Assembly (NCBI GenBank): GCA_029238935.1
Contig: JAQZBN010000005.1
Location: forward strand, 1 to 64,000
Length of the DNA stretch: 64,000 nucleotides
Source: Herbinix sp.
GTDB lineage: Bacteria > Bacillota > Clostridia > Lachnospirales > Lachnospiraceae
Direction of reading: 5' to 3'
The position numbers and the translations under genes are program-made. Positions 42,875 through 51,825 of this stretch are shown here, piece by piece. Each line of letters begins with the position of its first letter. Position 1 is the stretch's first letter. The notes beneath the pieces were generated by a model that was given only the letters and a program-made list of their open reading frames with translations, was not told the DNA's origin and searched no databases.

Positions 42875-45463
42875 ATGATGAACTTCCATAAAAATATCAA
42901 AAATAAAAAGCTGGATAAAGATAAGTCACTATTATTTATGTTTATCACCCTTTTCTTTGTACTTTTCATAATAAGTATCAGTGTGATTATTCTCATTGTA
43001 TTTTCAAATTGGAGAAATTCCATCCAAAATTCTATCAAACTTATTGAACAAAAAGCAGATGATGATATTTATGACCAAATCAACGAAATGATATCTATTC
43101 CGTCGGAAATGAATCGGATTAACGCAGAGTTACTCAAATCAAATTATATAGATCTTAACAATAAAGATGCACGGGAGAAGTATTTTGCAGGTATGATCAA
43201 AGTCAATAATCCCAGTATCTACAGTTTCAGCTATGGAACGGAAGAAGGTGATTATTACGGTGCTCGAAGAAATAATAACAACGAAATTGAGCTTTACCAT
43301 AGTACCAAGGAAACAAAACAACATTCTCTTTATTACTCAGTTAATAAAGATCTGACCGAGGGTGATTTTATTATGGATTACGGACTTTTTGATCCACGAT
43401 CCAGAGAATGGTATCAATATGCTAAAAAAAGTGGTATTCCGGTATTTTCTCCTCCTTATAAACACTTTGTAAAAGATGATCTGGTTCTTACAGCAACCTA
43501 CCCGATTTATAGTTCGAATGGTAGTCTACAAGGTGTGCTAGGGACTCATATTACTTTATCAAGTTTGAATCATTATTTAGAAGATATTGCCTGTGGTAAT
43601 CATATGGAATACGCCTATGTGGTTGAAAAAAATACAGGCTATCTGGTCGCCAACTCAAAAGGTAGTTTAAACTTTCACAAATCTGATGAAGGTATCTGCA
43701 AGCGCTTAAGTATCTTTGATTTAGATAATAAAGAGATTTTAACTGCCTATGAAAACTATATTAGCTATTCTATTCATAAAAGTATTGTCCCGACTCAGTA
43801 TGATAAGTATCATATCAACATCGATGAATTCGAAAAAGATGGTTTGGAGTGGCTGATTATCACAGCACTTTCCGACCGTAATTTTTCATCAGTTATGCAC
43901 AACAATATCCGCAATGCAATGCTCCTATCACTGGTGGCACTCATTATTTGCGTCGTTGTGTATATTAAATTTACTGCTAAGATTTTAAATCCGATCAATA
44001 ATTTAGTTCATACCGCTGAGAAGTTGTCGATCGGGGACTTCACTCAACGGGCAAGGATTTTTCGGAATGATGAAATTGGTAAATTAGCAAAAATGTTTAA
44101 TCATATGGCAGAAGAACTTAATATGTTAATCAACGACCTGGAAGATAAGGTGAAAGAACGTACCACAGAGCTTGAGGATGCTAATATGGCATTTCGGCAA
44201 AGCGAAGAGAATATCCGCCTTCTTCTGCACAAGGCAGAGGCTGCTAATATAGCAAAGCGAAAATTTATCGCCAACATGAGCCATGAGATACGTACCCCGA
44301 TGAACGGCATCGTTGGTTTTCTTCAACTTCTAGAAACGACAAGATTATCCCGCAAACAATCCTTCTATGTCAGAACTATAAAAACTTCAGCAGATGCACT
44401 ACTTCATGTCATGAATGATATTCTGGATATCTCCAAGATAGAGGCTGGACGAATGGAGCTTGAAGAGGTGACTTTCCATTTTAAAGAAACCTTCCAAGCA
44501 GCTGTTTATTTATTTGATGCAAAAGCCCACCAAAAGGGATTGGAACTGCATAGCTATGTAGATCCTCAAATACCAAATCTTTTGGTTGGCGACCCTGTAA
44601 AATTAAGACAAGTAATCAGTAACTTCGTCAGCAACTCGGTCAAGTTTACAGATCAGGGACATATCTATGTGACGGCTGTATTGGAGGAAGAAACGGATCA
44701 AACGACTATCATTGCCTTTCAGGTAGAGGATACCGGGATTGGGATTTCCCAGCAAGAGATTGACAAGCTATTTCAACCATTTAGCCAGATTACTACTTCA
44801 TCCATCCACAATTACGGTGGTACCGGACTTGGTTTGGCTATCAGCAAAAACTTTATAGAAATGATGTCCGGTGAGATTACGGTATCCAGTACCCCCGGAG
44901 AAGGAACTATCTTTCAGTTTACTTTAAGATTTAATAAAGCAGAAGCAGAATTAGCAAGCATTTCTCCCAACTTACCCGACCTTGTGGATACAACGAATGA
45001 TAATACTGACCTTGTTATTCCAAAAGAATCCTCTATGGTTGATTATACTCCCTCTGTCATAAAGATTTTATTGGCTGAAGATAATGAGATTAATATTGAA
45101 CTGTTTACTTCATTATTGCATATGAATGGATACTTTTGTGATCTTGCGAAAAACGGGATTGAGGCAGTGAATCTATGTAAAAATAATCATTATGATATCA
45201 TCTTTATGGATTGTCAAATGCCGGAATTGGATGGCTTTGATGCTGCAGCTAAAATCCGTTCAATGGAATTATCGACCGAGCATACGTATATAATCGCACT
45301 AACGTCCTATGCTACTATGGAGGACGTTGAGAAGTGCAAGCAGTCCGGAATGGATGATTTTATATCAAAACCCATTCATCTAGATCAGGTACTTCAGATA
45401 CTAAAGACAGTTCTGGTAGCAAAATCCAACCTTGATTCTAGCAGTTCTTGTGATATAATGTAG
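42875..45463 (+). CDS. Hybrid sensor histidine kinase (Cache-HAMP-HK-REC)
   Basis: About 862 residues. I use the tandem ATG at 42875/42878 just before the first membrane helix; the frame is open upstream but runs through the 15-bp hairpin. Architecture parallels the preceding kinase: transmembrane helix, Cache sensor (FSYGTEEGDYYGAR, DPRSREWYQ), transmembrane helix, HAMP, HisKA (ANMSHEIRTPMNG, near residue 466), HATPase (DTGIGI, YGGTGLGL) and receiver (IIFMDCQMPELDG, near 778). It lacks the PAS and HPt domains of its neighbour, so it may need an external phosphotransfer protein, possibly the neighbour's HPt. The pair arose by tandem duplication. The ribosome binding site is weak (GGGGCGG). 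Confidence 0.9.
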   Translation: MMNFHKNIKNKKLDKDKSLLFMFITLFFVLFIISISVIILIVFSNWRNSIQNSIKLIEQKADDDIYDQINEMISIPSEMNRINAELLKSNYIDLNNKDAREKYFAGMIKVNNPSIYSFSYGTEEGDYYGARRNNNNEIELYHSTKETKQHSLYYSVNKDLTEGDFIMDYGLFDPRSREWYQYAKKSGIPVFSPPYKHFVKDDLVLTATYPIYSSNGSLQGVLGTHITLSSLNHYLEDIACGNHMEYAYVVEKNTGYLVANSKGSLNFHKSDEGICKRLSIFDLDNKEILTAYENYISYSIHKSIVPTQYDKYHINIDEFEKDGLEWLIITALSDRNFSSVMHNNIRNAMLLSLVALIICVVVYIKFTAKILNPINNLVHTAEKLSIGDFTQRARIFRNDEIGKLAKMFNHMAEELNMLINDLEDKVKERTTELEDANMAFRQSEENIRLLLHKAEAANIAKRKFIANMSHEIRTPMNGIVGFLQLLETTRLSRKQSFYVRTIKTSADALLHVMNDILDISKIEAGRMELEEVTFHFKETFQAAVYLFDAKAHQKGLELHSYVDPQIPNLLVGDPVKLRQVISNFVSNSVKFTDQGHIYVTAVLEEETDQTTIIAFQVEDTGIGISQQEIDKLFQPFSQITTSSIHNYGGTGLGLAISKNFIEMMSGEITVSSTPGEGTIFQFTLRFNKAEAELASISPNLPDLVDTTNDNTDLVIPKESSMVDYTPSVIKILLAEDNEINIELFTSLLHMNGYFCDLAKNGIEAVNLCKNNHYDIIFMDCQMPELDGFDAAAKIRSMELSTEHTYIIALTSYATMEDVEKCKQSGMDDFISKPIHLDQVLQILKTVLVAKSNLDSSSSCDIM

Positions 45464-45481
45464 ATAATTTTAAATAAGTTC

Positions 45482-45526
45482 TATCCTGTGGACATTACAA
45501 AATGAGTATAATATTACCACAGGATA
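45482..45526 (+). promoter_or_regulatory. Inverted repeat enclosing the pncB -10 box
   Basis: TATCCTGTGG (45482-45491) and CCACAGGATA (45517-45526) are a perfect 10-bp inverted repeat; TATAAT (45507-45512) sits in the loop. AAGGAG (45528-45533) follows at once. It could be an operator straddling the promoter. Confidence 0.6.
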
Positions 45527-45538
45527 TAAGGAGATTAC

Positions 45539-46993
45539 ATGGGAAAACAAAATTTAACGTTATTAACTGATTTTTATGAGTTAACCATGATGCAGGGTTA
45601 TTATAATAATCATAACAATGACACAGTTATCTTTGATGTATTTTACAGAGATAATCCCTGTGGTAGCGGCTATGCCATCTGTGCCGGCCTTGAACAGGTC
45701 ATCGATTATATAAAGCATCTTAATTTTACCGAAGACGATATCGAATATCTTAGGAGTCTGACTATTTTTGATGAGGGCTTTCTTTCTTACCTTAGAGACT
45801 TTCACTTCAGTGGTGATATTTATGCAATACCCGAAGGTACGGTTGTGTTTCCAATGGAGCCTCTTGTAAAAGTAATCGCACCGATTATGGAAGCACAATT
45901 AGTGGAAACAGCTCTCCTTAATATCATAAATCATCAAAGCTTAATCGCTACCAAAGCCTCCCGTGTCGTATATGCTGCAGGGGGACAACCGGTTATGGAA
46001 TTTGGATTACGAAGAGCCCAAGGCCCCGACGCCGGAACCCTGGGTGCAAGAGCAGCCGTGATCGGCGGATGTATCGGTACCAGCAATGTACTTACTGCTA
46101 AATTATTCGATGTTCCGGCTCTCGGTACTCATGCTCACAGCTGGATTATGAGCTTTGATGATGAATTAACTGCTTTCCGTAAATATGCCGAGCTCTATCC
46201 ATCGAATACCACCTTACTGGTAGATACTTACGATACTCTCCGTTCCGGAGTACCCAATGCAATTAAAGTTTTCCGTGAGCTTCGAGAGAAGGGCAAAATG
46301 CCGGAGAAATACGGTATTCGTTTAGATAGTGGTGATCTTGCCTACCTATCTAAAAAATCAAGAAGAATGTTAGACGCTGCAGGTTTTACCGAAGCAACCA
46401 TTACTGCTTCCAGTGACTTGGATGAATATCTGATTGACTCTTTAAAAACACAGGGAGCGAAGATTGATTCCTGGGGAGTTGGAACTAAATTAATTACGTC
46501 CAGAGATTGTCCTGCCTTTGGAGGAGTCTATAAGCTGGCTGCAATTGAGCGAAACGGAAAATTCCTCCCAAAAATCAAGTTATCAGAGAATCAGTGGAAG
46601 ATAACTAATCCTGGAAATAAAAAGATTTATCGTATTTATGAAAATGAAAGCGGTAAAGTAAAAGCAGACTTAATCACCCTGGCAGATGAAGTTTTCTCTG
46701 AGGCCGATCCTCTTCTCTTATTCGACCCCATTGCTACATGGAAGAAAACGCATCTTGAACCGAATAGCTACACATTACGGGAGATCCTTTTACCTATCTT
46801 TATTAACGGAGAGTGTGTATACCAATCCCCTTCCGTAATGGATATTCGTGAATATTGTTCCAAAGAAATGGAAACACTTTGGGATGAAGCAAAACGCTTA
46901 GTGAATCCTCACAATGTATATGTAGATTTATCTGTCAAACTGTATCAGATGAAAAATGAGCTTTTAGATAGCCATGCGCAAATGTTATCATAA
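45539..46993 (+). CDS. pncB: Nicotinate phosphoribosyltransferase
   Basis: A 484-residue enzyme of normal length for the Gram-positive type; it joins nicotinate to PRPP for NAD salvage. LLTDFYELTMMQGYY at the N-terminus, EFGLRRAQGPDAG (near residue 150), GTHAHSWIMSF (near 195), YGIRLDSGDLAYLSKKSR and GVGTKLITS are family hallmarks; the His of GTHAHS is the phosphorylation site in characterised members. The start ATG 45539 follows AAGGAG with a 5-base spacer. The gene seems to form its own unit, with promoter elements on both sides. NAD supply links functionally to the NAD-dependent hydrogenase, but there is no operon connection. Confidence 0.95.
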   Translation: MGKQNLTLLTDFYELTMMQGYYNNHNNDTVIFDVFYRDNPCGSGYAICAGLEQVIDYIKHLNFTEDDIEYLRSLTIFDEGFLSYLRDFHFSGDIYAIPEGTVVFPMEPLVKVIAPIMEAQLVETALLNIINHQSLIATKASRVVYAAGGQPVMEFGLRRAQGPDAGTLGARAAVIGGCIGTSNVLTAKLFDVPALGTHAHSWIMSFDDELTAFRKYAELYPSNTTLLVDTYDTLRSGVPNAIKVFRELREKGKMPEKYGIRLDSGDLAYLSKKSRRMLDAAGFTEATITASSDLDEYLIDSLKTQGAKIDSWGVGTKLITSRDCPAFGGVYKLAAIERNGKFLPKIKLSENQWKITNPGNKKIYRIYENESGKVKADLITLADEVFSEADPLLLFDPIATWKKTHLEPNSYTLREILLPIFINGECVYQSPSVMDIREYCSKEMETLWDEAKRLVNPHNVYVDLSVKLYQMKNELLDSHAQMLS

Positions 46994-47009
46994 CTCTTTA
47001 TAAATTTAC

Positions 47010-47086
47010 AATATACTAGTTTTTTGCTCCATATGTGGTATAATGAGATAGAACTCTTACTACATAAAGTAAAAAACTAGTATATT
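47010..47086 (+). promoter_or_regulatory. 16-bp perfect inverted repeat enclosing an extended -10 box
   Basis: AATATACTAGTTTTTT (47010-47025) and AAAAAACTAGTATATT (47071-47086) are perfectly complementary. Between them lies TGGTATAAT (47036-47044), an extended -10 box reading toward the VanY-type gene. The arms each contain palindromic ACTAGT, so two dimer sites flanking a promoter are possible. A T-run in the left arm could also aid termination of pncB. Confidence 0.65.
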
Positions 47087-47108
47087 TTGCGAAAGGAGGA
47101 ATACGTCC

Positions 47109-48347
47109 TTGATTAAGAAAATAATAATCGCTGGTACCGCGGTTTTAGTCATAAGCATCATCGGCTATGCATCCCTCGGTTTTGACTCCAAAGCCAGTGA
47201 CCAGACATCCGAATACGAACATACACTGTCCCCTAACGCGACGATTTCTCCAGGAAACCCCGACGTAGATGACTCCGGAAATAATAATCCTTACATACCT
47301 AATACAGAGGGCAATAACAATACAACTCCGAATGGCAGTTCCCCCAGTTCCGAATGGACTCCTGCGACTGAGATGGATCTCGATCCCACTAGTATCACAG
47401 TCTTTGTAAATCAGGAGCATACCCTTCCGAAAGAATATGTCCCTGAAAATATGGTAGTTCCTGATGTCCCTTTTGATATTTCAAGGTATGATGATAAAAA
47501 ATTAATGCGGCCGGAAGCTGCCAGGGCTTTAGAGGATTTATTTGCTGCGGCAGAATGGGAAGGTTTATCCTTATGCGGTATCTCCGGCTATCGTTCCTAC
47601 GACAGGCAGTACGAGATATTTACCAGCAACCTGGTAACAAAGGGAAAAGCGCATACCATAAAATATTCAGCAGTTCCCGGAACCAGTGAGCATCAAACCG
47701 GACTAGCCATCGATTTATCCAGTAAATCGCTGAATTATAAATTGATCGATACCTTCATCACAACACCGGAAGGCCAGTGGCTGGAGGAAAACTCCTATCG
47801 ATTTGGATATATCGTCCGTTATCCTAAAAACATGACTGATGTCACCGGTTATGCTTACGAACCTTGGCACATTCGTTATGTTGGAATTGAGTTGGCAACT
47901 TATCTCTATGATAATAATCTTACCTTAGAGGAATATTATAAGTATGAACCAAGTCCCAGTTTTGATTTTGAAAAGGAGTATGCAGAGATTTTAAGCTATC
48001 GACCGACGCCGACTCCGTCACCTACCCCCACTCCATCACCAACACCAACGCCGACTCCATCCGTTACTCCAACCCCACCTTTAGTAGAGGGAGAAAATCC
48101 GGGCGAAGGACCTATAGAAGGTGAGGATCCTGAGGAAGAAGAAATACCTGAAGTTCCTGTAGAGGAAGAACCCGGGGATGACAATTCAGAAGTAACTCCA
48201 AGCATTCCTCCAGAGAATACTGACGGTGACAATACCGATGACTCTGCGGAAGGAGCACCGGATGATAGTGACCAGGAATCGAACGAGGATAGCTCGAATG
48301 AGCTTCCAGACGGGACACTTCCTGACGTTAATCATAATAATAATTAA
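47109..48347 (+). CDS. Membrane-anchored VanY-type D,D-carboxypeptidase
   Basis: A 412-residue protein from a TTG start with AAGGAGG 9 bases upstream. One N-terminal transmembrane helix (IIIAGTAVLVISIIGYASLGF) is followed by a disordered Ser/Pro/Asn linker. The M15B peptidase domain (residues about 115-275) has SGYRSYDRQ, SEHQTGLAIDLSS (zinc His and Asp) and the third zinc ligand in EPWHIRYVG. Such enzymes trim the terminal D-Ala from peptidoglycan stem peptides. A Pro-Thr repeat linker (near 300-330) and a very acidic tail of about 80 residues follow, with no sortase or cell-wall-binding motif. Vancomycin resistance is not implied, since no van genes adjoin. Confidence 0.88.
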   Translation: MIKKIIIAGTAVLVISIIGYASLGFDSKASDQTSEYEHTLSPNATISPGNPDVDDSGNNNPYIPNTEGNNNTTPNGSSPSSEWTPATEMDLDPTSITVFVNQEHTLPKEYVPENMVVPDVPFDISRYDDKKLMRPEAARALEDLFAAAEWEGLSLCGISGYRSYDRQYEIFTSNLVTKGKAHTIKYSAVPGTSEHQTGLAIDLSSKSLNYKLIDTFITTPEGQWLEENSYRFGYIVRYPKNMTDVTGYAYEPWHIRYVGIELATYLYDNNLTLEEYYKYEPSPSFDFEKEYAEILSYRPTPTPSPTPTPSPTPTPTPSVTPTPPLVEGENPGEGPIEGEDPEEEEIPEVPVEEEPGDDNSEVTPSIPPENTDGDNTDDSAEGAPDDSDQESNEDSSNELPDGTLPDVNHNNN

Positions 48348-48359
48348 ATTTATATAGAG

Positions 48360-48413
48360 AGAGATTTTTTTCATAACATATGTTATAATAGGGGGATGAA
48401 AAAATCTCTTTTT
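48360..48413 (+). terminator. Terminator hairpin with a -10 box in its loop
   Basis: AGAGATTTTTTTCAT and ATGAAAAAATCTCT pair with one bulge and are followed by TTTTTC. TGTTATAAT (48381-48389), an extended -10 box, lies in the loop and reads toward plsC. The element probably ends the VanY gene transcript and starts the plsC transcript. Confidence 0.65.
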
Positions 48414-48477
48414 CTATCAGAAATTTTACTATATTTCAATCAAAAGAGTGATTACTACTATTTACCGGGAGGACATT

Positions 48478-49206
48478 ATGCGTATTATTTTAGTCGCAGC
48501 CTTTTTAATCATTTTCTTTATTATCAGCATACCGTTATTTCTCATTATGTATATCATCGGGCGGTTTCATAAAAGATCGATGGTAGCAATATCACAAGCA
48601 ATCGTGGTTACCGCCTTTCATGTGGTTCTATTCCTAAGCGGAGTGAAAATCACGAAAATCGGCAAAGAAAATATACCAAAGAACGAAGGCGTATTATATG
48701 TAGCAAATCACCGAAGCTATTTTGACGTTCCGGTGGCATATGTATCCATTCCTACCTTAACCGGCTTTGTTGCGAAAAAAGAAATTTCTAGGATCCCTTT
48801 CTTGCGGACTTGGATGCGTTTTCTTCAATGTCTGTTCCTTGACCGGGATAATATCAAGGAAGGACTAAAGATGATTTTACAGGGCATTGAACAGATTAAG
48901 GAAGGTTATTCTGTATTCATCTCGCCGGAAGGCACCAGGAGCCAGGGAGACGATATGCTTCCCTTTAAGGAAGGCAGTTTCAAGATGGCTGAGAAAACAG
49001 GATGTGCCATCATTCCGGTATCAATTTCTAATACGGATGCACTATTTGAAAAACATAAACCGTGGGTAAGAAGTGCACATGTTATTATTGAATTTGGTAA
49101 ACCTATTTATGTAAATGAATTAGAGAAGGAACAACGGAAATTCCTCGGTTCCTATGTGCAAGAAATCATCAGAACTACACTAAAGAAAAACTCTTCCATG
49201 ATTTAA
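48478..49206 (+). CDS. plsC: 1-acyl-sn-glycerol-3-phosphate acyltransferase
   Basis: A 242-residue membrane enzyme from ATG 48478 with GGGAGG upstream. Two N-terminal hydrophobic segments (ILVAAFLIIFFIISIPLFLIMYIIG and AIVVTAFHVVLFLSG) anchor it. The acyltransferase motifs are NHRSYFDVP (HX4D; near residue 80), FLDRDNIKEG and SPEGTRSQGD (near 155). It transfers the second acyl chain onto lysophosphatidic acid to make phosphatidic acid. The length is normal. It has its own promoter element; the next gene may be read through, as no terminator is apparent between them. Confidence 0.93.
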   Translation: MRIILVAAFLIIFFIISIPLFLIMYIIGRFHKRSMVAISQAIVVTAFHVVLFLSGVKITKIGKENIPKNEGVLYVANHRSYFDVPVAYVSIPTLTGFVAKKEISRIPFLRTWMRFLQCLFLDRDNIKEGLKMILQGIEQIKEGYSVFISPEGTRSQGDDMLPFKEGSFKMAEKTGCAIIPVSISNTDALFEKHKPWVRSAHVIIEFGKPIYVNELEKEQRKFLGSYVQEIIRTTLKKNSSMI

Positions 49207-49375
49207 TTTATGTCGAAGGATTTCTTCAATTTTTTATTTATTACCTATTTATTTTTTATAAGAAAAATGATACAATAGCTACGCACTGCCCATATATTGG
49301 ACGTGCCTGTCATTGAATATTCAGAATGAAAAGCGTTATATTAGAGAATATTACTTATTAGGAGGTACATATCAC

Positions 49376-49831
49376 ATGCCTACGTTTACCATCGTTTTAT
49401 TAATCATTGCTGCAGTTGTTCTGGGAGGAATGATTGCCCTTTATTTTGTCGGTAGAAAGCTTCAGAAGAAACAGGAAGATTCAGAAGCTCAGATGAAAGT
49501 CGGCGCACAGACCTTCTCCATCCTGGTTATAGATAAAAAGAAGATGCGTTTAAAAGATGCGAATCTTCCTAAAATCGTAGTAGATCAAACACCAAAATAT
49601 CTAAGAGCATCCAAGGTCCCGATCGTTAAAGCTAAGATTGGTCCTAAGGTTATGACGTTAGTATGTGATGCAAAAGTATTTGATTTAATTCCTGTGAAAA
49701 AAGAAGTGAAAGCTGTTATGAACGGTATCTATATCATGGATGTAAAAGGATTAAGAAGTGGTTTAGAAGCAAAACCGGAGAAAAAGAGCTTTTTCGGTAA
49801 AATGAAAGACAAAGTGATTAAGAAAAAATAA
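49376..49831 (+). CDS. Small membrane-anchored protein, function unknown
   Basis: A 151-residue protein from ATG 49376, chosen because AGGAGG lies about 10 bases upstream. A single N-terminal transmembrane helix (FTIVLLIIAAVVLGGMIALYFVG) is followed by a short charged linker and a compact beta-rich domain of about 90 residues (FSILVIDKKKMRLKDANLPKIVVDQTPKYLRASKVPIVKAK). It ends in a strongly basic tail (KMKDKVIKKK). I recognise it as a recurring Lachnospiraceae hypothetical but know no function. The cytoplasmic domain could bind nucleotides, RNA or lipids; no motif decides this. A strong terminator follows. Confidence 0.78.
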   Translation: MPTFTIVLLIIAAVVLGGMIALYFVGRKLQKKQEDSEAQMKVGAQTFSILVIDKKKMRLKDANLPKIVVDQTPKYLRASKVPIVKAKIGPKVMTLVCDAKVFDLIPVKKEVKAVMNGIYIMDVKGLRSGLEAKPEKKSFFGKMKDKVIKKK

Positions 49832-49838
49832 TTCTAAA

Positions 49839-49875
49839 CCTCTTACCTTAGACTTCATTGGTAAGAGGTTTTTTT
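49839..49875 (+). terminator. Strong terminator
   Basis: CCTCTTACC (49839-49847) and GGTAAGAGG (49860-49868), followed by TTTTTTT. Confidence 0.93.
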
Positions 49876-49891
49876 GTAGAAAGGATAACAA

Positions 49892-51160
49892 ATGAAAAAA
49901 ACAACTGTAAGAATACTCTCTGCAATCGGTATAACTACCCTCTGTATCTTGGTAGGTTTTACAGGTTATACCTTTGGAAAACAACAGAAGTTAAGGCAAA
50001 TAGAAGATCAGAAAGATCTCGACCTGGTGGGTGTTCTAACACCGACGCCTGTAGTAGAAGTTCCCGGCGAGGGTGGGGGGACGATAGAGCCGGATATTAC
50101 TGATACTGTCACCCCAACTATAACGGTCACACCACCGGTAGAAGCTGGGAATACATCACCAACTCCACAACCGGGAGCCGACCCTGACTCTCCTACGGAC
50201 CAGCCATCAGAACCTATTACTCTGACCTTTGCCGGAGATATTCTCTTTGATGAAGGCTCAAAGCCTATGGAACGTTATGATCAAAAGAAGCAAGGGATAT
50301 TAGGTGGTCTGTCTGCCGATCTCGTGGAAGAGATGAAAGCAGCTAATATCATGATGTTAAATAATGAATTTCCTTATAGCACCAGAGGAACGAAAACCCT
50401 TGATAAAACTTATACCTTTCGGGCAAATCCAAGCCGTGTAGATATTCTCCATGAAATGGGTGTGGATATTGTATCCTTGGCAAACAATCATGCATTAGAT
50501 TACGGCAAAGATGCTCTTATGGATACCTTTGATACTTTAGAGGATGCTAAGGTTGAATATGTCGGTGCCGGCAGAGATTTGGATCGAGCCAAGGCTCCGA
50601 TCTATATGACGATTGGAGCTACGAAGATCGCCTATTTGGCAGCCTCCCGGGTCATATTTGCCGGTGATTGGTACGCTACCACAACGGAACCCGGTATGTT
50701 CGGTACTTATGATCCCACCATGCTAATTGAGCAAATCAAAGAGGCTGAGAAAAATAGTGACTTTGTGGTGGTCTTCCTTCACTGGGGTGTAGAATCCAAT
50801 CAATATCCGGAAGAGTATCAAAAAATATTTGCGAAACAATACATTGATGCCGGAGCGGATGCAGTCATCGGCTGTCATCCTCATGTAATGCAGGGCTTTG
50901 AATATTATAAAGGTAAACCAATTGCCTACAGCCTCGGTAACTTCTGGTTTTCCAGTTACCGCCGAGAATCCGGATTGTTTAAGCTAACCTTAGAAACTGA
51001 CGGAACTGTGAAAGCTCAAATCTTCCCGGTAATGACAGATAACTGCTATACTTACCTGTTAGAAGCTGATTCCGAGAAAAAGAATTACTTTGATTATATG
51101 GAGGATATCTCCTTTGGGGTAACCATAGATGAAGAAGGGTTTATTACAGAGTCAGAGTAG
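49892..51160 (+). CDS. CapA-family (poly-gamma-glutamate synthesis-type) surface protein
   Basis: A 422-residue protein from ATG 49892 with AAAGGATAAC upstream. An N-terminal transmembrane helix (ILSAIGITTLCILVGFTGYTFG) and a Thr/Pro-rich linker (to about residue 108) place the domain outside. The CapA-type metallophosphatase-like domain follows: LTFAGDILFDEG (near 112), NNEFPYS, SLANNHALDYG, FLHWGVESN, IGCHPHVMQGFEYY and YSLGNFWFS. Such proteins are named after poly-gamma-glutamate capsule synthesis, but no capB or capC genes are here, so the substrate is uncertain. The Pro-Thr linker resembles that of the VanY protein nearby, suggesting both work in the cell envelope. Confidence 0.88.
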   Translation: MKKTTVRILSAIGITTLCILVGFTGYTFGKQQKLRQIEDQKDLDLVGVLTPTPVVEVPGEGGGTIEPDITDTVTPTITVTPPVEAGNTSPTPQPGADPDSPTDQPSEPITLTFAGDILFDEGSKPMERYDQKKQGILGGLSADLVEEMKAANIMMLNNEFPYSTRGTKTLDKTYTFRANPSRVDILHEMGVDIVSLANNHALDYGKDALMDTFDTLEDAKVEYVGAGRDLDRAKAPIYMTIGATKIAYLAASRVIFAGDWYATTTEPGMFGTYDPTMLIEQIKEAEKNSDFVVVFLHWGVESNQYPEEYQKIFAKQYIDAGADAVIGCHPHVMQGFEYYKGKPIAYSLGNFWFSSYRRESGLFKLTLETDGTVKAQIFPVMTDNCYTYLLEADSEKKNYFDYMEDISFGVTIDEEGFITESE

Positions 51161-51243
51161 TAAAAATACGAGAATATGTTTACCATCAGAAGTCCTTGAA
51201 GTCTCATTTCTAATCTACTAAAAACTGCCGGGAGATGTCATTA

Positions 51244-51285
51244 ACGCAGGAAGGTTTCTTTATTCAAAGAGAAACCTTCCTGCGT
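51244..51285. terminator. Bidirectional terminator
   Basis: ACGCAGGAAGGTTTCT (51244-51259) and AGAAACCTTCCTGCGT (51270-51285) form a perfect 16-bp stem between convergent genes; the T-tract is weak on the plus strand. Confidence 0.75.
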
Positions 51286-51382
51286 TTATTGATTTATCTG
51301 CCCGGCATTATTATTTATCCGGATAGTTTTGTCCGGATCGATATGATTATCTCTATTTCATTTACATCTTTATTTGATAGGC

Positions 51383-51814
51383 TTATTTTCCAGCTTTCTT
51401 CTTAGGCTCAATCAACACCCGAATCTTATTATCCGAAACATAAGCGTCATTGATTTCTAAGGAATAATGTATCCTTATCTTAATTTCTTCTACTTTAACT
51501 TCGACCTGAAGCATAGTAGTATGAATTCCTAAGAACAGGTTCCCAAAGGGTGTTCTATAATCAGTTGCGGAGTCTTCGTTGATACAAAAGGTCATCTGGG
51601 TGTTATAGCTTCCTTTTTTTGTGATATCGATCTGGTTCGAAGATATCTTTATTGTATTCTTTGTAATTGCACCACCATCAGCTGCTACTTCATCAAAATG
51701 AATATAGTGCTTTCCATTTCTGTAATGATAGGTACCTTCTGAAACATTTTTTACTGCATCATCGTCGGTCCCCAGCTGTATCCCTTCTATCGTCACCAGT
51801 ACTTCCTTCGTCAT
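51383..51814 (-). CDS. DUF1934 beta-barrel protein
   Basis: A 143-residue protein. Alternating strands (EVLVTIEGIQLG, GTYHYRNGKHYIHFDE, NTIKISSNQIDITKKG, TPFGNLFLGIHTTMLQVEV, IRIHYSLEI) match the YwiB-like DUF1934 family, a small lipocalin-like barrel of unknown role. It starts 11 bases after murI and is cotranscribed with it. The arrangement with murI suggests a link to cell-wall precursors, but that is inference. Confidence 0.8.
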   Translation of the reverse strand: MTKEVLVTIEGIQLGTDDDAVKNVSEGTYHYRNGKHYIHFDEVAADGGAITKNTIKISSNQIDITKKGSYNTQMTFCINEDSATDYRTPFGNLFLGIHTTMLQVEVKVEEIKIRIHYSLEINDAYVSDNKIRVLIEPKKKAGK

Positions 51815-51825
51815 AGCGAACTCCC

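Noticed and set aside
47109-48347. VanY-type peptidase as evidence of vancomycin resistance
   Set aside because: No vanA/H/X, VanS or VanR genes adjoin; such carboxypeptidases are common cell-wall enzymes.
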